This document shows, piece by piece, positions 15,485 through 23,895 of a stretch of DNA of 31,976 bases. The position numbers were made by a program, and so were the translations under genes. The notes under the pieces were generated by a model. The model was given only the letters and a program-made list of their open reading frames with translations, was not told where the DNA came from and did not search any database. This DNA is from Candidatus Cloacimonadota bacterium (GTDB lineage Bacteria > Cloacimonadota > Cloacimonadia > Cloacimonadales > WRIO01), in the NCBI GenBank assembly GCA_023230175.1, contig JALNXV010000003.1, positions 1 through 31,976 on the forward strand, in the 5' to 3' direction. Position 1 is the first letter of the stretch, and the number at the start of each line of letters is the position of its first letter.

Positions 15485-16780
15485 TCAACTAATTCCTATT
15501 CTTTTATATATATAATCAACATTTTTTAAGTATCTATGATAAGAAAAAACTTCATCTAAATCATTATTACTCAGATATTCCATCAAGTTAGAATCACCTT
15601 CAATAAGTTTTCTAAAAGAAATTTTTTCTTGCCAGCAAACTAAAGCATGCTTTTGAACTTGAGCATAAGCATTTTCTCGAGAAGATCCTTTTTCTGCCAA
15701 TTTTAATAATAAAACTTGTGAAAAAACTAAACCCTTAGTTAGTTCTAAGTTTCTTTTGATATTTTCAGGATATACAGTCAAATTTGCAATTAAAGCCGTC
15801 ATTTTATCTAACATATAATGCAATAAGATTGTAGAATCCGGCAAAATAATTCTCTCTACAGACGAATGACTAATATCTCTTTCATGCCAAAGAGCATTAT
15901 TTTCAATAGATGCCAAGGCGTTAGTTCTGAGTAAACGAGCGAGTCCACTCATTTGTTCAGAAGTAATTGGATTCTTTTTATGAGGCATAGCTGAAGAACC
16001 TTTTTGTCCCTTAGAGAAATTTTCTTCCGCTTCAAGAACTTCAGTTCTTTGTAAATGTCTAATTTCGATTGCGATTTTTTCTATAGTTGAACCAATAATT
16101 GCGATTACATTTAAAAATTCAGCGTGCCTATCTCTTTGTATTACTTGAGTAGCAATATTAACAGGCTTAATCTTTAAGTGACGACAAGTTTCTTCTTCTA
16201 TTAAAGGAGATAGATGAGCATAATTTCCAACTGCACCGGAAATTTGCCCTACAGATATTCTTTCGATAGCACTCTTCATTCTGCTTAAATTTCTTTGCAT
16301 TTCATCATACCATAAGGCAAATTTGAGTCCAAAAGAAGTTGGTTCAGCATGTATACCATGAGAACGACCAATACATAATGTATCTTTATATTCTAATGCT
16401 CTTGTTTTTAAAGCTTCACAAAACTTATTCATTGATTCTAACAACAATTCACCTGCTTGTTTACATTGAAGTGCAGTTGCTGTATCCAATACATCTGATG
16501 AAGTCATCCCATAATGGATCCAACGTGCTGACTCACCAACATATTCAGCAACATTAGTTAAAAAGGCAATAACATCATGCTTTGTTACTAATTCAATTTC
16601 ATCAATTTTATCAGCATTAAAGTCTGCTTTACCCAATATATTTTTTAAATCATCATCAGGAATTATATTATATTTATTCATTGCTTTACAAGCAGCTAAT
16701 TCTACATCAAGCCAACATTGATAGCGATTTTGAGAAGTCCAAATACTTTCCATTTCTTTTTTACTATATCTCGCTATCAT
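15485..16780 (-). CDS. purB: PurB, adenylosuccinate lyase
   Basis: A 431-aa cytosolic enzyme that acts twice in purine synthesis: SAICAR to AICAR and adenylosuccinate to AMP, releasing fumarate each time. The fumarase/lyase superfamily signature GSSAMPHKKNPI (about residues 261-272), which holds the catalytic serine, is present. So is RSHGIHAEPTSFGLK with H141, and the N-terminal start MIARYSKKEMESIWTSQNRY of the short bacterial PurB type is clear. The ribosome site AAAGGAG lies 8 bp upstream. It is grouped with purS and purQ but split from them by two phospholipid genes. Confidence 0.95.
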   Translation of the reverse strand: MIARYSKKEMESIWTSQNRYQCWLDVELAACKAMNKYNIIPDDDLKNILGKADFNADKIDEIELVTKHDVIAFLTNVAEYVGESARWIHYGMTSSDVLDTATALQCKQAGELLLESMNKFCEALKTRALEYKDTLCIGRSHGIHAEPTSFGLKFALWYDEMQRNLSRMKSAIERISVGQISGAVGNYAHLSPLIEEETCRHLKIKPVNIATQVIQRDRHAEFLNVIAIIGSTIEKIAIEIRHLQRTEVLEAEENFSKGQKGSSAMPHKKNPITSEQMSGLARLLRTNALASIENNALWHERDISHSSVERIILPDSTILLHYMLDKMTALIANLTVYPENIKRNLELTKGLVFSQVLLLKLAEKGSSRENAYAQVQKHALVCWQEKISFRKLIEGDSNLMEYLSNNDLDEVFSYHRYLKNVDYIYKRIGIS

Positions 16781-16811
16781 CTATAAATCTCCTTTATAAT
16801 TAATTAAATTT

Positions 16812-17462
16812 TTATTTTTTTAGTGGAATGACAAGATTATCTGAATAATCAATTTTGTCAATGCTTATTGTAAGATTTTTAATTAATGGACTAGATATTT
16901 TTATCTGAGCTAATTCAAGGAATTTATTATATTCAAACCATACAAAAATTTCTGATTCTACATTCTTAATTTCCTTTAGTTGCATATTAGGATAAAAGAA
17001 AAATTCAATATTTCGTATCATAGCATACTGATTATTTATAATTTTTACTTTATTACTCTCTAATTCTTTAAACATAGATTCAGACAAAAAATCAAACCAA
17101 GCAATCATCTTATCATCTAAAGTTTTAGTAGTTATAGTCGAATTCCCAGGTAATTTATATTGAATCATCTTATCATCAGCATAAAATGCCGTAAATATTC
17201 CACCACCCAAACCAAATATACCGGAATCAAAAACATCAAATCTAATCTTATCACTTGATTTTGCTACCACGCAAGGACGAATAATATTAAATGAACTATA
17301 AACTATATCACACATTCCTGAAATTTTAAAATGTTTCCATTTATTTAACTCATTTTCAAATAATAGAAATTTTTCTTCAGAACTATACTTTTGATATCTT
17401 ATTGAACACGAAGTCATAAGAAAGCATAACACTATAACAACTATCAGAAAATAATTTTTCAT
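16812..17462 (-). CDS. Predicted lipoprotein, possibly LolA/LolB-like fold
   Basis: This 216-aa protein opens with a lipoprotein signal (MKNYFLIVVIVLCFLMTSC, lipid-modified cysteine at residue 19, lipobox LMTSC). The mature part begins with helix-forming EEKFLLFENELNKWKHFKISGMCDIVYSS. It continues with beta-rich KIRFDVFDSGIFGLGGGIFTAFYADD, a rhythm that recalls LolA/LolB-type convex beta sheets. That fold is a guess and I cannot name the family. Its ATG overlaps the lgt stop by 4 bp (ATGA), so the protein is translated with the enzyme that lipidates it. An outer-membrane lipoprotein-handling role would fit but is inferred. Confidence 0.6.
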   Translation of the reverse strand: MKNYFLIVVIVLCFLMTSCSIRYQKYSSEEKFLLFENELNKWKHFKISGMCDIVYSSFNIIRPCVVAKSSDKIRFDVFDSGIFGLGGGIFTAFYADDKMIQYKLPGNSTITTKTLDDKMIAWFDFLSESMFKELESNKVKIINNQYAMIRNIEFFFYPNMQLKEIKNVESEIFVWFEYNKFLELAQIKISSPLIKNLTISIDKIDYSDNLVIPLKK

Positions 17463-18277
17463 ATTGAGTTATTTCTTTTATGACTCTTATATAATAATAT
17501 TGAGATAAAAATAGTAGAAATTATTATCATAGATAAACTTAAAACTTGCCCCATTGAAAATTGATTGAATAACATTCCGTTATCATACATTGGTAAATCA
17601 TCAGGTATCCTTATAAATTCTATCAAAAATCTTACTATACCATAAAGTCCGATAAACAACCAAAAAATTAATCCCTTTATTTTATTTTTTATCATTATGA
17701 TTTGCAAAACCAAAGCCATTAAAAATCCTTCTAAAAGTGCTTCATATATTTGAGTAGGATGTCGAGGTATTTTTTCAGGATCTGTATTATTAAATATCAC
17801 CGCCCAAGGTAACGATGTTGCCTTTCCATAAAGTTCCCCATTAATAAAATTTGCTATCCTTCCCAAACCTAAGCCTAATGCTACTAAAGGCATAACCGGG
17901 TCAGCAAGTTGATAAAAATTATATTTATTTTTTTTACAAAAAATCAAACCGGCAATAATAACTCCTAAAGCACCTCCATGAAAAGACATACCACCCTCCC
18001 AAACATAGAAAACAGCTAAAGGATTACTAATATAATAACTCGGGTAATAAAAAATTACATATCCTAAACGACCACCTATGAGAACACCAAGAATAATATT
18101 AAAAATCAATGATTCATAGTGATTTGCAGACATTTTGATATCTTTTTTCTTGAAATTTACTTTGACAAGAAAATAACCAAGAATGAAGGCTACATTATAA
18201 AGTACCCCATACCATGTAATCGCTAAAGAACCAACTTTGAGAATAATTGGATTTAAGTTATGAACAAAATAAGTCAT
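17459..18277 (-). CDS. lgt: Lgt, prolipoprotein diacylglyceryl transferase
   Basis: A 272-aa inner-membrane enzyme that transfers diacylglycerol from phosphatidylglycerol to the lipobox cysteine, the first step of lipoprotein maturation. Motifs seen: WEGGMSFHGGALG with H100 (E. coli H103) and the Lgt signature GLGRIANFINGELYG with R140 (E. coli R143). A PRHPTQIYEAL segment with the conserved tyrosine is also present. Seven membrane helices are apparent. Its stop overlaps the lipoprotein start and its own start overlaps the etfB stop by 4 bp, so it is embedded in the cluster. Confidence 0.95.
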   Translation of the reverse strand: MTYFVHNLNPIILKVGSLAITWYGVLYNVAFILGYFLVKVNFKKKDIKMSANHYESLIFNIILGVLIGGRLGYVIFYYPSYYISNPLAVFYVWEGGMSFHGGALGVIIAGLIFCKKNKYNFYQLADPVMPLVALGLGLGRIANFINGELYGKATSLPWAVIFNNTDPEKIPRHPTQIYEALLEGFLMALVLQIIMIKNKIKGLIFWLFIGLYGIVRFLIEFIRIPDDLPMYDNGMLFNQFSMGQVLSLSMIIISTIFISILLYKSHKRNNSI

Positions 18278-19056
18278 CTGCTAATTTCTTTTATCCTTCG
18301 GTAAATAATTTCTGCAGCTTCATCACCTGATAACTCATATTTCTCACCTTGTTTAGTAAGTTGAGGTGAAAATATTTTTACTACTTGAGTTGGTGAACCA
18401 TTTAGTCCAATTAATTTTTCGTCAAGTTCAAGGTCTTGTGCATTCCATGTTACAAGTTCTACATTACGAGCATTTTTTTTACCTCTAAGTGAAGGCAAAC
18501 GAGGAGTATTAATTTCTTTTACGACACTTATCACTAATGGAAGCCTAGCTGAAAGAGTGTCATAACCATCGTCCATTAATCTATCTAAAGTAATGGTTCC
18601 ATCTTTTATTTCGTGAATCTTTGAAACAAAACAAACTTGACCCATATCTAAATGAGCAGAAACTCCGGGACCTACTTGTGCAGTATCCCCATCAATAGCT
18701 TGTTGACCAAAAAATATTAAATCAACATTCTCTAATTTCTTAATTGCTCCTGAAAGAGTTAAGCTAGTAGCCCAAGTATCAGCTCCGGCAAACTTTCTGT
18801 CCGAAAGAAGGATTATATTATCTACCCCAAGAGAAACAGCTTCTCTAAGTGCTGTTTCAGCTTGAGGAGGCCCCATAGTTACTGCTGTTACTGTTGCACC
18901 AAATTGTTCTTTTAAACGAACTGCTTCTTCAATAGCATATAAATCAAAAGGATTAATTATACTTTCAACACCTTCACGAATTAATGTATTTGTTTGTGGA
19001 TCAATCTTGATTTCTGTTGTATCAGGTACTTGTTTAATACATACGACAATATTCAT
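18274..19056 (-). CDS. etfB: Electron transfer flavoprotein beta subunit
   Basis: This 260-aa protein has the ETF-beta start MNIVVCIKQVPDTTEIKIDP. The nucleotide-binding loop FGQQAIDGDTAQVGPGVSA (about residues 116-134) is typical of both conventional and bifurcating EtfB; I cannot assign the type. A conserved C-terminal segment, ARNVELVTWNAQDL, is also present. ETF passes electrons from acyl-CoA dehydrogenases and similar enzymes. The partner etfA, normally adjacent, is not in this cluster: the neighbours are an aminotransferase and lgt. The start follows GAGG and lies 15 bp after the degT-like gene. Confidence 0.92.
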   Translation of the reverse strand: MNIVVCIKQVPDTTEIKIDPQTNTLIREGVESIINPFDLYAIEEAVRLKEQFGATVTAVTMGPPQAETALREAVSLGVDNIILLSDRKFAGADTWATSLTLSGAIKKLENVDLIFFGQQAIDGDTAQVGPGVSAHLDMGQVCFVSKIHEIKDGTITLDRLMDDGYDTLSARLPLVISVVKEINTPRLPSLRGKKNARNVELVTWNAQDLELDEKLIGLNGSPTQVVKIFSPQLTKQGEKYELSGDEAAEIIYRRIKEISR

Positions 19057-19071
19057 AAAAAAACCTCATAA

Positions 19072-20178
19072 TTATTTTTGATAAAATTCTTTAATTTTCA
19101 ATGAAACATATTCTATCTGTTGTTTTGTTAACTCTCCAAAGATTGGTATTGAAAGAACTTGTTTACTTAATTTTTCGCAAACAGGTAAATCGCCTTCGTT
19201 ATATCCCAAATAAGAAAAACATTCTTGCAGATGTAATGGTAAAGGATAATAGATTGCACAACCAATATCATTAGACTGAAGAAAAGCCATCAATTCATCT
19301 CTTTTTTCACAAACTATAGTAAATTGATTATAAATTGTTTTAGCTTTTTCATTTATAAAAGGTAACTTAATTTCCTTTACATTAGAAAGTAGATTATAAT
19401 ACATCTTTGCATTTTGACGTCTACCTTCAGACCAGCTTTCTAAATGTTTAAGTTTAACTCTAAGGATTGCAGCTTGAAGAGAATCCAAACGACTATTTAA
19501 TCCAACCCATTTGTGATAATATTTTGGACTTTCACCATGAACTCTTAATTGTCTAAGTTTTCCGGCAAGATCATCCGAATTAGTTAAACACATTCCGCCA
19601 TCACCCATTGCTCCGAGATTTTTACTTGGGAAAAAAGATAATGTGCCAATGTCTCCAATTGTACCTGCAAACTGATTATCAAATTTTGCACCAATACCTT
19701 GAGCATTATCTTCAATAACTTTAAGATTATGTTGTTTAGCTAATTGCATCAACTTATCCATTTCAGCTGCTTGACCAAACAAATGAACAGGCATTATTGC
19801 TTTAGTTTTTGGAGTTATTGCTTGTTCTATCTTATTTACATCAATATTAAATGTATCAGGATTTATATCAACAAATATTGGTTTTGCACCAACTCTATAG
19901 ATAGTAGAAGCAGTTGCAAAAAAAGTAAAAGGAGTTGTTATAACTTCATCTCCTTCGCCAATTTCTAAAGCCATTAGTGCTAATTGCAAGGCATCGGTTC
20001 CTGAAGCACAACCAATTGCGTGCTTAACACTCAAATAATTTTGCATATCATTTTCAAAGTCTTTTACAGCAGGGCCTAAAATATACTGATGATTATCTAA
20101 GACATTATTAATTTCTTGTTTAATTTCAGGCAAAATATTTTCATATTGTGCATTTAAATCTAATAAATTTACTTTCAT
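19072..20178 (-). CDS. DegT/DnrJ/EryC1-family sugar aminotransferase
   Basis: A 368-aa PLP-dependent fold I enzyme. The Schiff-base lysine is K186 in SFFPSKNLGAMGDGGM. The PLP-ring residues lie in VIEDNAQGIGAKF (D157), and ASGTDALQLAL (about 58-68) forms the phosphate site. These enzymes usually aminate a keto group of a nucleotide sugar. The adjoining SLBB export protein and nucleotide-sugar epimerase suggest a surface polysaccharide or lipid-linked sugar pathway. No glycosyltransferases or Wzx/Wzy are in the window. The substrate position is not readable from sequence. Confidence 0.9.
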   Translation of the reverse strand: MKVNLLDLNAQYENILPEIKQEINNVLDNHQYILGPAVKDFENDMQNYLSVKHAIGCASGTDALQLALMALEIGEGDEVITTPFTFFATASTIYRVGAKPIFVDINPDTFNIDVNKIEQAITPKTKAIMPVHLFGQAAEMDKLMQLAKQHNLKVIEDNAQGIGAKFDNQFAGTIGDIGTLSFFPSKNLGAMGDGGMCLTNSDDLAGKLRQLRVHGESPKYYHKWVGLNSRLDSLQAAILRVKLKHLESWSEGRRQNAKMYYNLLSNVKEIKLPFINEKAKTIYNQFTIVCEKRDELMAFLQSNDIGCAIYYPLPLHLQECFSYLGYNEGDLPVCEKLSKQVLSIPIFGELTKQQIEYVSLKIKEFYQK

Positions 20179-20194
20179 TTTTACCTCTTTAAAA

Positions 20195-21271
20195 TTATTT
20201 CCTACTCAATAAAATTATTGTTGAGACCACAGAGACTATGGTACTAATTGGTACTAAATAGGAGATAAGAATACTTCTATATGATTCGGGTACATAAATA
20301 ATATCACCGGGTTTTATTGTTTGACCGGAGTATCTCCTTTTTTTCCCATATTCATTAATTATATATATTTTTTTAGACGAACCATTAGTATTCCATCCTC
20401 CACTGAGAGCAATATAATATTCTGCATTCATTGCACCGTTAAATTTATATGGTCCAGGATTATAAACACTTCCTACAACATATACATTTTGCTCATAGGC
20501 TGTAAGATAAATCTTATCTCTATCTTGAAGGATAAAATCTTTGTCAGCATCAATAATATAATTATCTCTTTTAATAGAAAACACCTCAAAAGATGAAATA
20601 TTATCTTTTATATCTAACAATCTTAGAGCGTCTTCTATTTTAGTGCTATCATTTTCTATCTCAATAGTTTGAATATAACTTAAAGTATCATTATTTGTAA
20701 ATACTTGAATATACTCTTTAGCGTTATTAATAATTATAACATCATTATCCATTATAAATGGATTTGCATCTATATCATCTCCGGACAAGTAATCTTGTAG
20801 ATCATACTCATAAGACTCATTATTTCTAATAAGATTAACCTTTTTTGATGCATTTGTTGTAAATCCACCGGATAATTGTATGCACTCGAAAAGTGTTAAC
20901 AGAATCTCTGTATTATATGCACCCGGCTTAACAACTGCACCTAAAATATGAAATTTATATGGAGCTACCAATAAAAACTGTATATCTACTTTCCCAATAT
21001 CAATAAAGGATGATACTTCATTTGTTATCAATTCTTCCACTATCTTTAAACTTTTCCCGGCAACATAAATTCTATCTCCGAAAGGATATAAGCTTAGATA
21101 TCCGGAGGGAGTCACTGTTAAGGTTACAGGAACAAACTCTTCTTCATTGGTTTGCAATAAAAACTGATCGCCGGCTTTTACAATATACGTTTCTGCATTA
21201 ATAAAACTTGCATTAAGACTTAAAGGAATCAATACCAAAAGTAATAATAATGCCAGAATACTATTCTTCAT
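20195..21271 (-). CDS. SLBB-domain polysaccharide export (Wza-like) protein
   Basis: I place the start at the ATG at 21271 (358 aa), since MKNSILALLLLLVLIPLSLNA makes a clean signal peptide; an earlier start would add 19 non-secretory residues. The mature part has the export N-domain (AETYIVKAGDQFLLQ, about 25-45). At least two SLBB repeats follow (FHILGAVVKPGAYNTEI and VYVVGSVYNPGPYKFNG), and a C-terminal membrane helix (LISYLVPISTIVSVVSTII) ends the protein. There is no obvious lipobox cysteine. Family role: periplasm/outer-membrane channel for capsule or exopolysaccharide export. It overlaps the epimerase gene by 11 bp. Confidence 0.85.
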   Translation of the reverse strand: MKNSILALLLLLVLIPLSLNASFINAETYIVKAGDQFLLQTNEEEFVPVTLTVTPSGYLSLYPFGDRIYVAGKSLKIVEELITNEVSSFIDIGKVDIQFLLVAPYKFHILGAVVKPGAYNTEILLTLFECIQLSGGFTTNASKKVNLIRNNESYEYDLQDYLSGDDIDANPFIMDNDVIIINNAKEYIQVFTNNDTLSYIQTIEIENDSTKIEDALRLLDIKDNISSFEVFSIKRDNYIIDADKDFILQDRDKIYLTAYEQNVYVVGSVYNPGPYKFNGAMNAEYYIALSGGWNTNGSSKKIYIINEYGKKRRYSGQTIKPGDIIYVPESYRSILISYLVPISTIVSVVSTIILLSRK

Positions 21272-22220
21272 AATACTTAACCACTCTTTCCAAGATAGAA
21301 TCAAGGTTATATTTCGGAACATAACCAATACATTTATTTATCTTTGATAAATCAGGCATACGACGTCTCATATCTTCAAAACCTTGTTCATAAGCATCAT
21401 CATAAGGTATATATTCTATTTTTGATTTACTTTTAGTTATTCCTTTAATTTTCACTGCCAAATCTTCAATAGTAATTTCTTCTGTGTTACCAATATTAAA
21501 CACCTTCCCTTCTGCTTTAGGCTCTTTCATTAAGCCCTTCAGACCTGTAACTACATCTGCAACATCCGTGAAACATCTGGATTGTTTACCGTCACCAAAT
21601 ATTGTCATTGGATGACCAAGTAAAGCAGCTTTTACAAATTTTGGAATTACCATACCATATTGACCTGATTGCCTAGGACCTACCGTGTTAAATAATCTTA
21701 CGATTACAACAGGTAATTTCTTCTCTCGATTATATGCTAAAGCAACAAATTCATCAATAGCCTTTGAACAAGAGTATCCCCATCTTGAAATACTTGTACT
21801 ACCTAAAACTCTATCATCTTCCTCTCTAAAAGGGATTTTCTCGCTTTTACCATAAATCTCTGATGTTGAGGCAATTAAAACTTTTTTCTTGTATTTATTA
21901 GCAAATTCTAATACATTCTCGGTACCAATAATATTTGTCTGAAGAGATAACAAGGGATTATCTATTATATATTTTACTCCAACTGCAGCAGCAAGATGAT
22001 ATATGATATCTGATTCAGAAATTAAATTTTCCATTAAACTACGATCAAGAATTGTACCGATTATATAATTAAACTTAGGATTATCTTGTAAATGAGATAT
22101 ATTAGAAAATCTACCGGTAGATAAATTATCTATAACAGTAACCTTATTCCCTTCAGATAAAAGTGATTCACATAGATGCGAACCAATAAAACCGGCACCA
22201 CCAGTAATCAGAATATTCAT
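21261..22220 (-). CDS. NAD-dependent nucleotide-sugar epimerase/dehydratase
   Basis: A 319-aa extended short-chain dehydrogenase. The N-terminal Rossmann motif is GGAGFIG (7-13) and the catalytic motif YxxxK is Y149/K153 (WGYSCSKAID). LIASTSEIYG holds the active-site Ser/Thr region, and RLFNTVGPRQSGQYG is the usual substrate-loop sequence. It probably interconverts an activated hexose such as UDP-glucose, UDP-glucuronate or GDP-mannose at C4/C6, but which one cannot be said. It heads the 15-gene cluster behind AAGGAGTT. The C-terminal segment EQGFEDMRRRMPDLSK is common to such epimerases. Confidence 0.88.
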   Translation of the reverse strand: MNILITGGAGFIGSHLCESLLSEGNKVTVIDNLSTGRFSNISHLQDNPKFNYIIGTILDRSLMENLISESDIIYHLAAAVGVKYIIDNPLLSLQTNIIGTENVLEFANKYKKKVLIASTSEIYGKSEKIPFREEDDRVLGSTSISRWGYSCSKAIDEFVALAYNREKKLPVVIVRLFNTVGPRQSGQYGMVIPKFVKAALLGHPMTIFGDGKQSRCFTDVADVVTGLKGLMKEPKAEGKVFNIGNTEEITIEDLAVKIKGITKSKSKIEYIPYDDAYEQGFEDMRRRMPDLSKINKCIGYVPKYNLDSILERVVKYYEE

Positions 22221-22311
22221 TTTAACTCCTTATTTATGCTTTATTGGTGTATTTATTCAACACTATAAATTTATAACTACACTAATTTAAAAAATTTCAT
22301 GTATTAGATTT

Positions 22312-22317
22312 TGTCAA
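22312..22317 (-). promoter_or_regulatory. Possible -35 box upstream of the 15-gene cluster
   Basis: TTGACA is present, but at 16-18 bp spacing only T-rich sequence follows and no good -10 hexamer, so the promoter of the epimerase-led cluster is unresolved in the 152-bp gap 22221-22372. Confidence 0.25.
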
Positions 22318-22372
22318 TTGATTTCTCAAATTATTTACGCAACTTATAAATGGAATTACACGAAATTTATTA

Positions 22373-23005
22373 TTATTTTATTAAGTTAGAAATCTCTTTA
22401 AATTTAGGATGTTTAGCATCTTTTAATAATCTAAATAAAAGCATTTCAGTTGTAACGATTTCTATACCCTTATCTGCTAATAATTTTAGGGCGATTTCTT
22501 TACTATGAGATTTTCTTGAGGATACAGCATCTTCTACTAATATAATATGATAAGCATTCTTTATTGCTTCAAGAATAGATTGTGCAACACAAATATGTGT
22601 CTCAATTCCATATAAAACTAAAATCGGTTTTTTAGTAGTTCTTCTTTCAAAAGTATCTAAAATATTAAAAAAATCATTAGTAAAAATACTAAATTTGGTT
22701 TTTTCAATCTTATGTGAATTATGAGGAATATAAATATTCTTCATAGTTTCACCAAGACCTTTAGGGTATTGTTCAGTAATAATTAAAGGAATATCTAACA
22801 ATTCAGAGGCTTTATTCAATATATTAACTTGCTTTATAACTTCATCAATTTGATATATTGCTTTGCCTAACTTTTCTTGAATATCAATCATTACAAATAT
22901 ACAATCATCAGAACCAATATCAATTGAATTTACCATAAATTTTAAATAATTAGATATACTTTCCAAATTAACTATTTCTTTTAACTCCATAAATTTATCA
23001 TTCAT
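22373..23005 (-). CDS. Isochorismatase-like cysteine hydrolase
   Basis: The ATG at 23005 (210 aa) follows AGGAGT (23011-23016) at five bases. An extra upstream TTG would add one residue only. The triad of the isochorismatase-like family is present: D41 in FVMIDIQEKL, K104 in KIEKTKFS and C139 in GIETHICVAQ. The order and the THICV motif fit the YcaC-like group of amidohydrolases, which are usually cytosolic and of uncertain substrate. It stands alone between the epimerase cluster and the exporter operon. The reaction (nicotinamide, urea-type or other amide) cannot be decided. Confidence 0.85.
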   Translation of the reverse strand: MNDKFMELKEIVNLESISNYLKFMVNSIDIGSDDCIFVMIDIQEKLGKAIYQIDEVIKQVNILNKASELLDIPLIITEQYPKGLGETMKNIYIPHNSHKIEKTKFSIFTNDFFNILDTFERRTTKKPILVLYGIETHICVAQSILEAIKNAYHIILVEDAVSSRKSHSKEIALKLLADKGIEIVTTEMLLFRLLKDAKHPKFKEISNLIK

Positions 23006-23156
23006 CAAAAACTCCTTTTATTCAAGGTTTAAATAATTCTACATTTTGTCAAGAAAAGTTAAATACACGATAAAGCAATTGTTGTTATAAAACATTATCA
23101 AACCCCTTCTCAATTTAAAAAATATAAAACTATTTAATTACATTAGTATCTTTTAT

Positions 23157-23867
23157 TTAAAAAGCCTTATATTGTTTATTCAAATAAACTTTATTAAAAA
23201 AATCATCTGAAACAATTTCACCGTCAAAAAGATTTATTATACGTGAGCTCTGTTTTGCAAAAGCAAGATTATGAGTAGTCATAATAACGGTAGTCCCCTC
23301 TTGTTGAATATTTTTTAGTAAATTAATAACCTTTTCACCATTCTTTGAATCTAAATTTCCTGTTGGTTCATCAGCTAACAAGATTTGAGGATTCGTAATT
23401 AATGCTCTGGCGACAGCTATTCTTTGTTGTTGTCCTCCGGAAAGTTGATAAGGATATTTATTTTTAAAATCAGCTAAACCTAATTCTTCTAAAAGAACTA
23501 AGGTTCGTTTCTTCTTTTCATATTTTTTTAAATTAAAATAATTTAAAGGAAGTTCAATATTTTGATAAGTATTCAAATCATTAATCAAATTAAATTGTTG
23601 AAAGATAAAACTTATATTGTTTTTCCTGATATTCTCAATATTATTTTTTTTTATTTCATAAATATACTGATTAAAAAGTTTATATTCTCCCTTATCAGCA
23701 TAATCTAATAAACCGATAATATTAAGTAAACTTGATTTTCCACTACCTGAAGGACCCATTATTGAGACAAATTCTCCTTTTTCTATAATCAATGAAACCT
23801 CTTTTATTGCTGTAGTGATAATTTCATTAGTTCTATATATTTTATAAATGTTTTTTAACTCAATCAT
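23157..23867 (-). CDS. MacB/LolD-type ABC ATPase (second)
   Basis: A 236-aa ATP-binding subunit. The Walker A loop is GPSGSGKS (38-45), the signature LSGGQQQRIAVARAL, Walker B ILLADEPTGNLD, and a switch His in MTTHN. It belongs to the LolD/MacB/FtsE branch that partners FtsX-like permeases and powers mechanical transport or extrusion rather than membrane translocation. It is the last gene of the five-gene exporter operon, 28 bp after its cognate permease. It is clearly paralogous to the ATPase at 28744-29427. Confidence 0.9.
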   Translation of the reverse strand: MIELKNIYKIYRTNEIITTAIKEVSLIIEKGEFVSIMGPSGSGKSSLLNIIGLLDYADKGEYKLFNQYIYEIKKNNIENIRKNNISFIFQQFNLINDLNTYQNIELPLNYFNLKKYEKKKRTLVLLEELGLADFKNKYPYQLSGGQQQRIAVARALITNPQILLADEPTGNLDSKNGEKVINLLKNIQQEGTTVIMTTHNLAFAKQSSRIINLFDGEIVSDDFFNKVYLNKQYKAF

Positions 23868-23895
23868 TAATTACTCCTCTTATATATAAATCATA

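Noticed and set aside
23009..23156. The 148-bp gap after the exporter operon, examined for a terminator
   Set aside because: No stem of convincing length with a T-run was found on the minus strand, so I do not call one.
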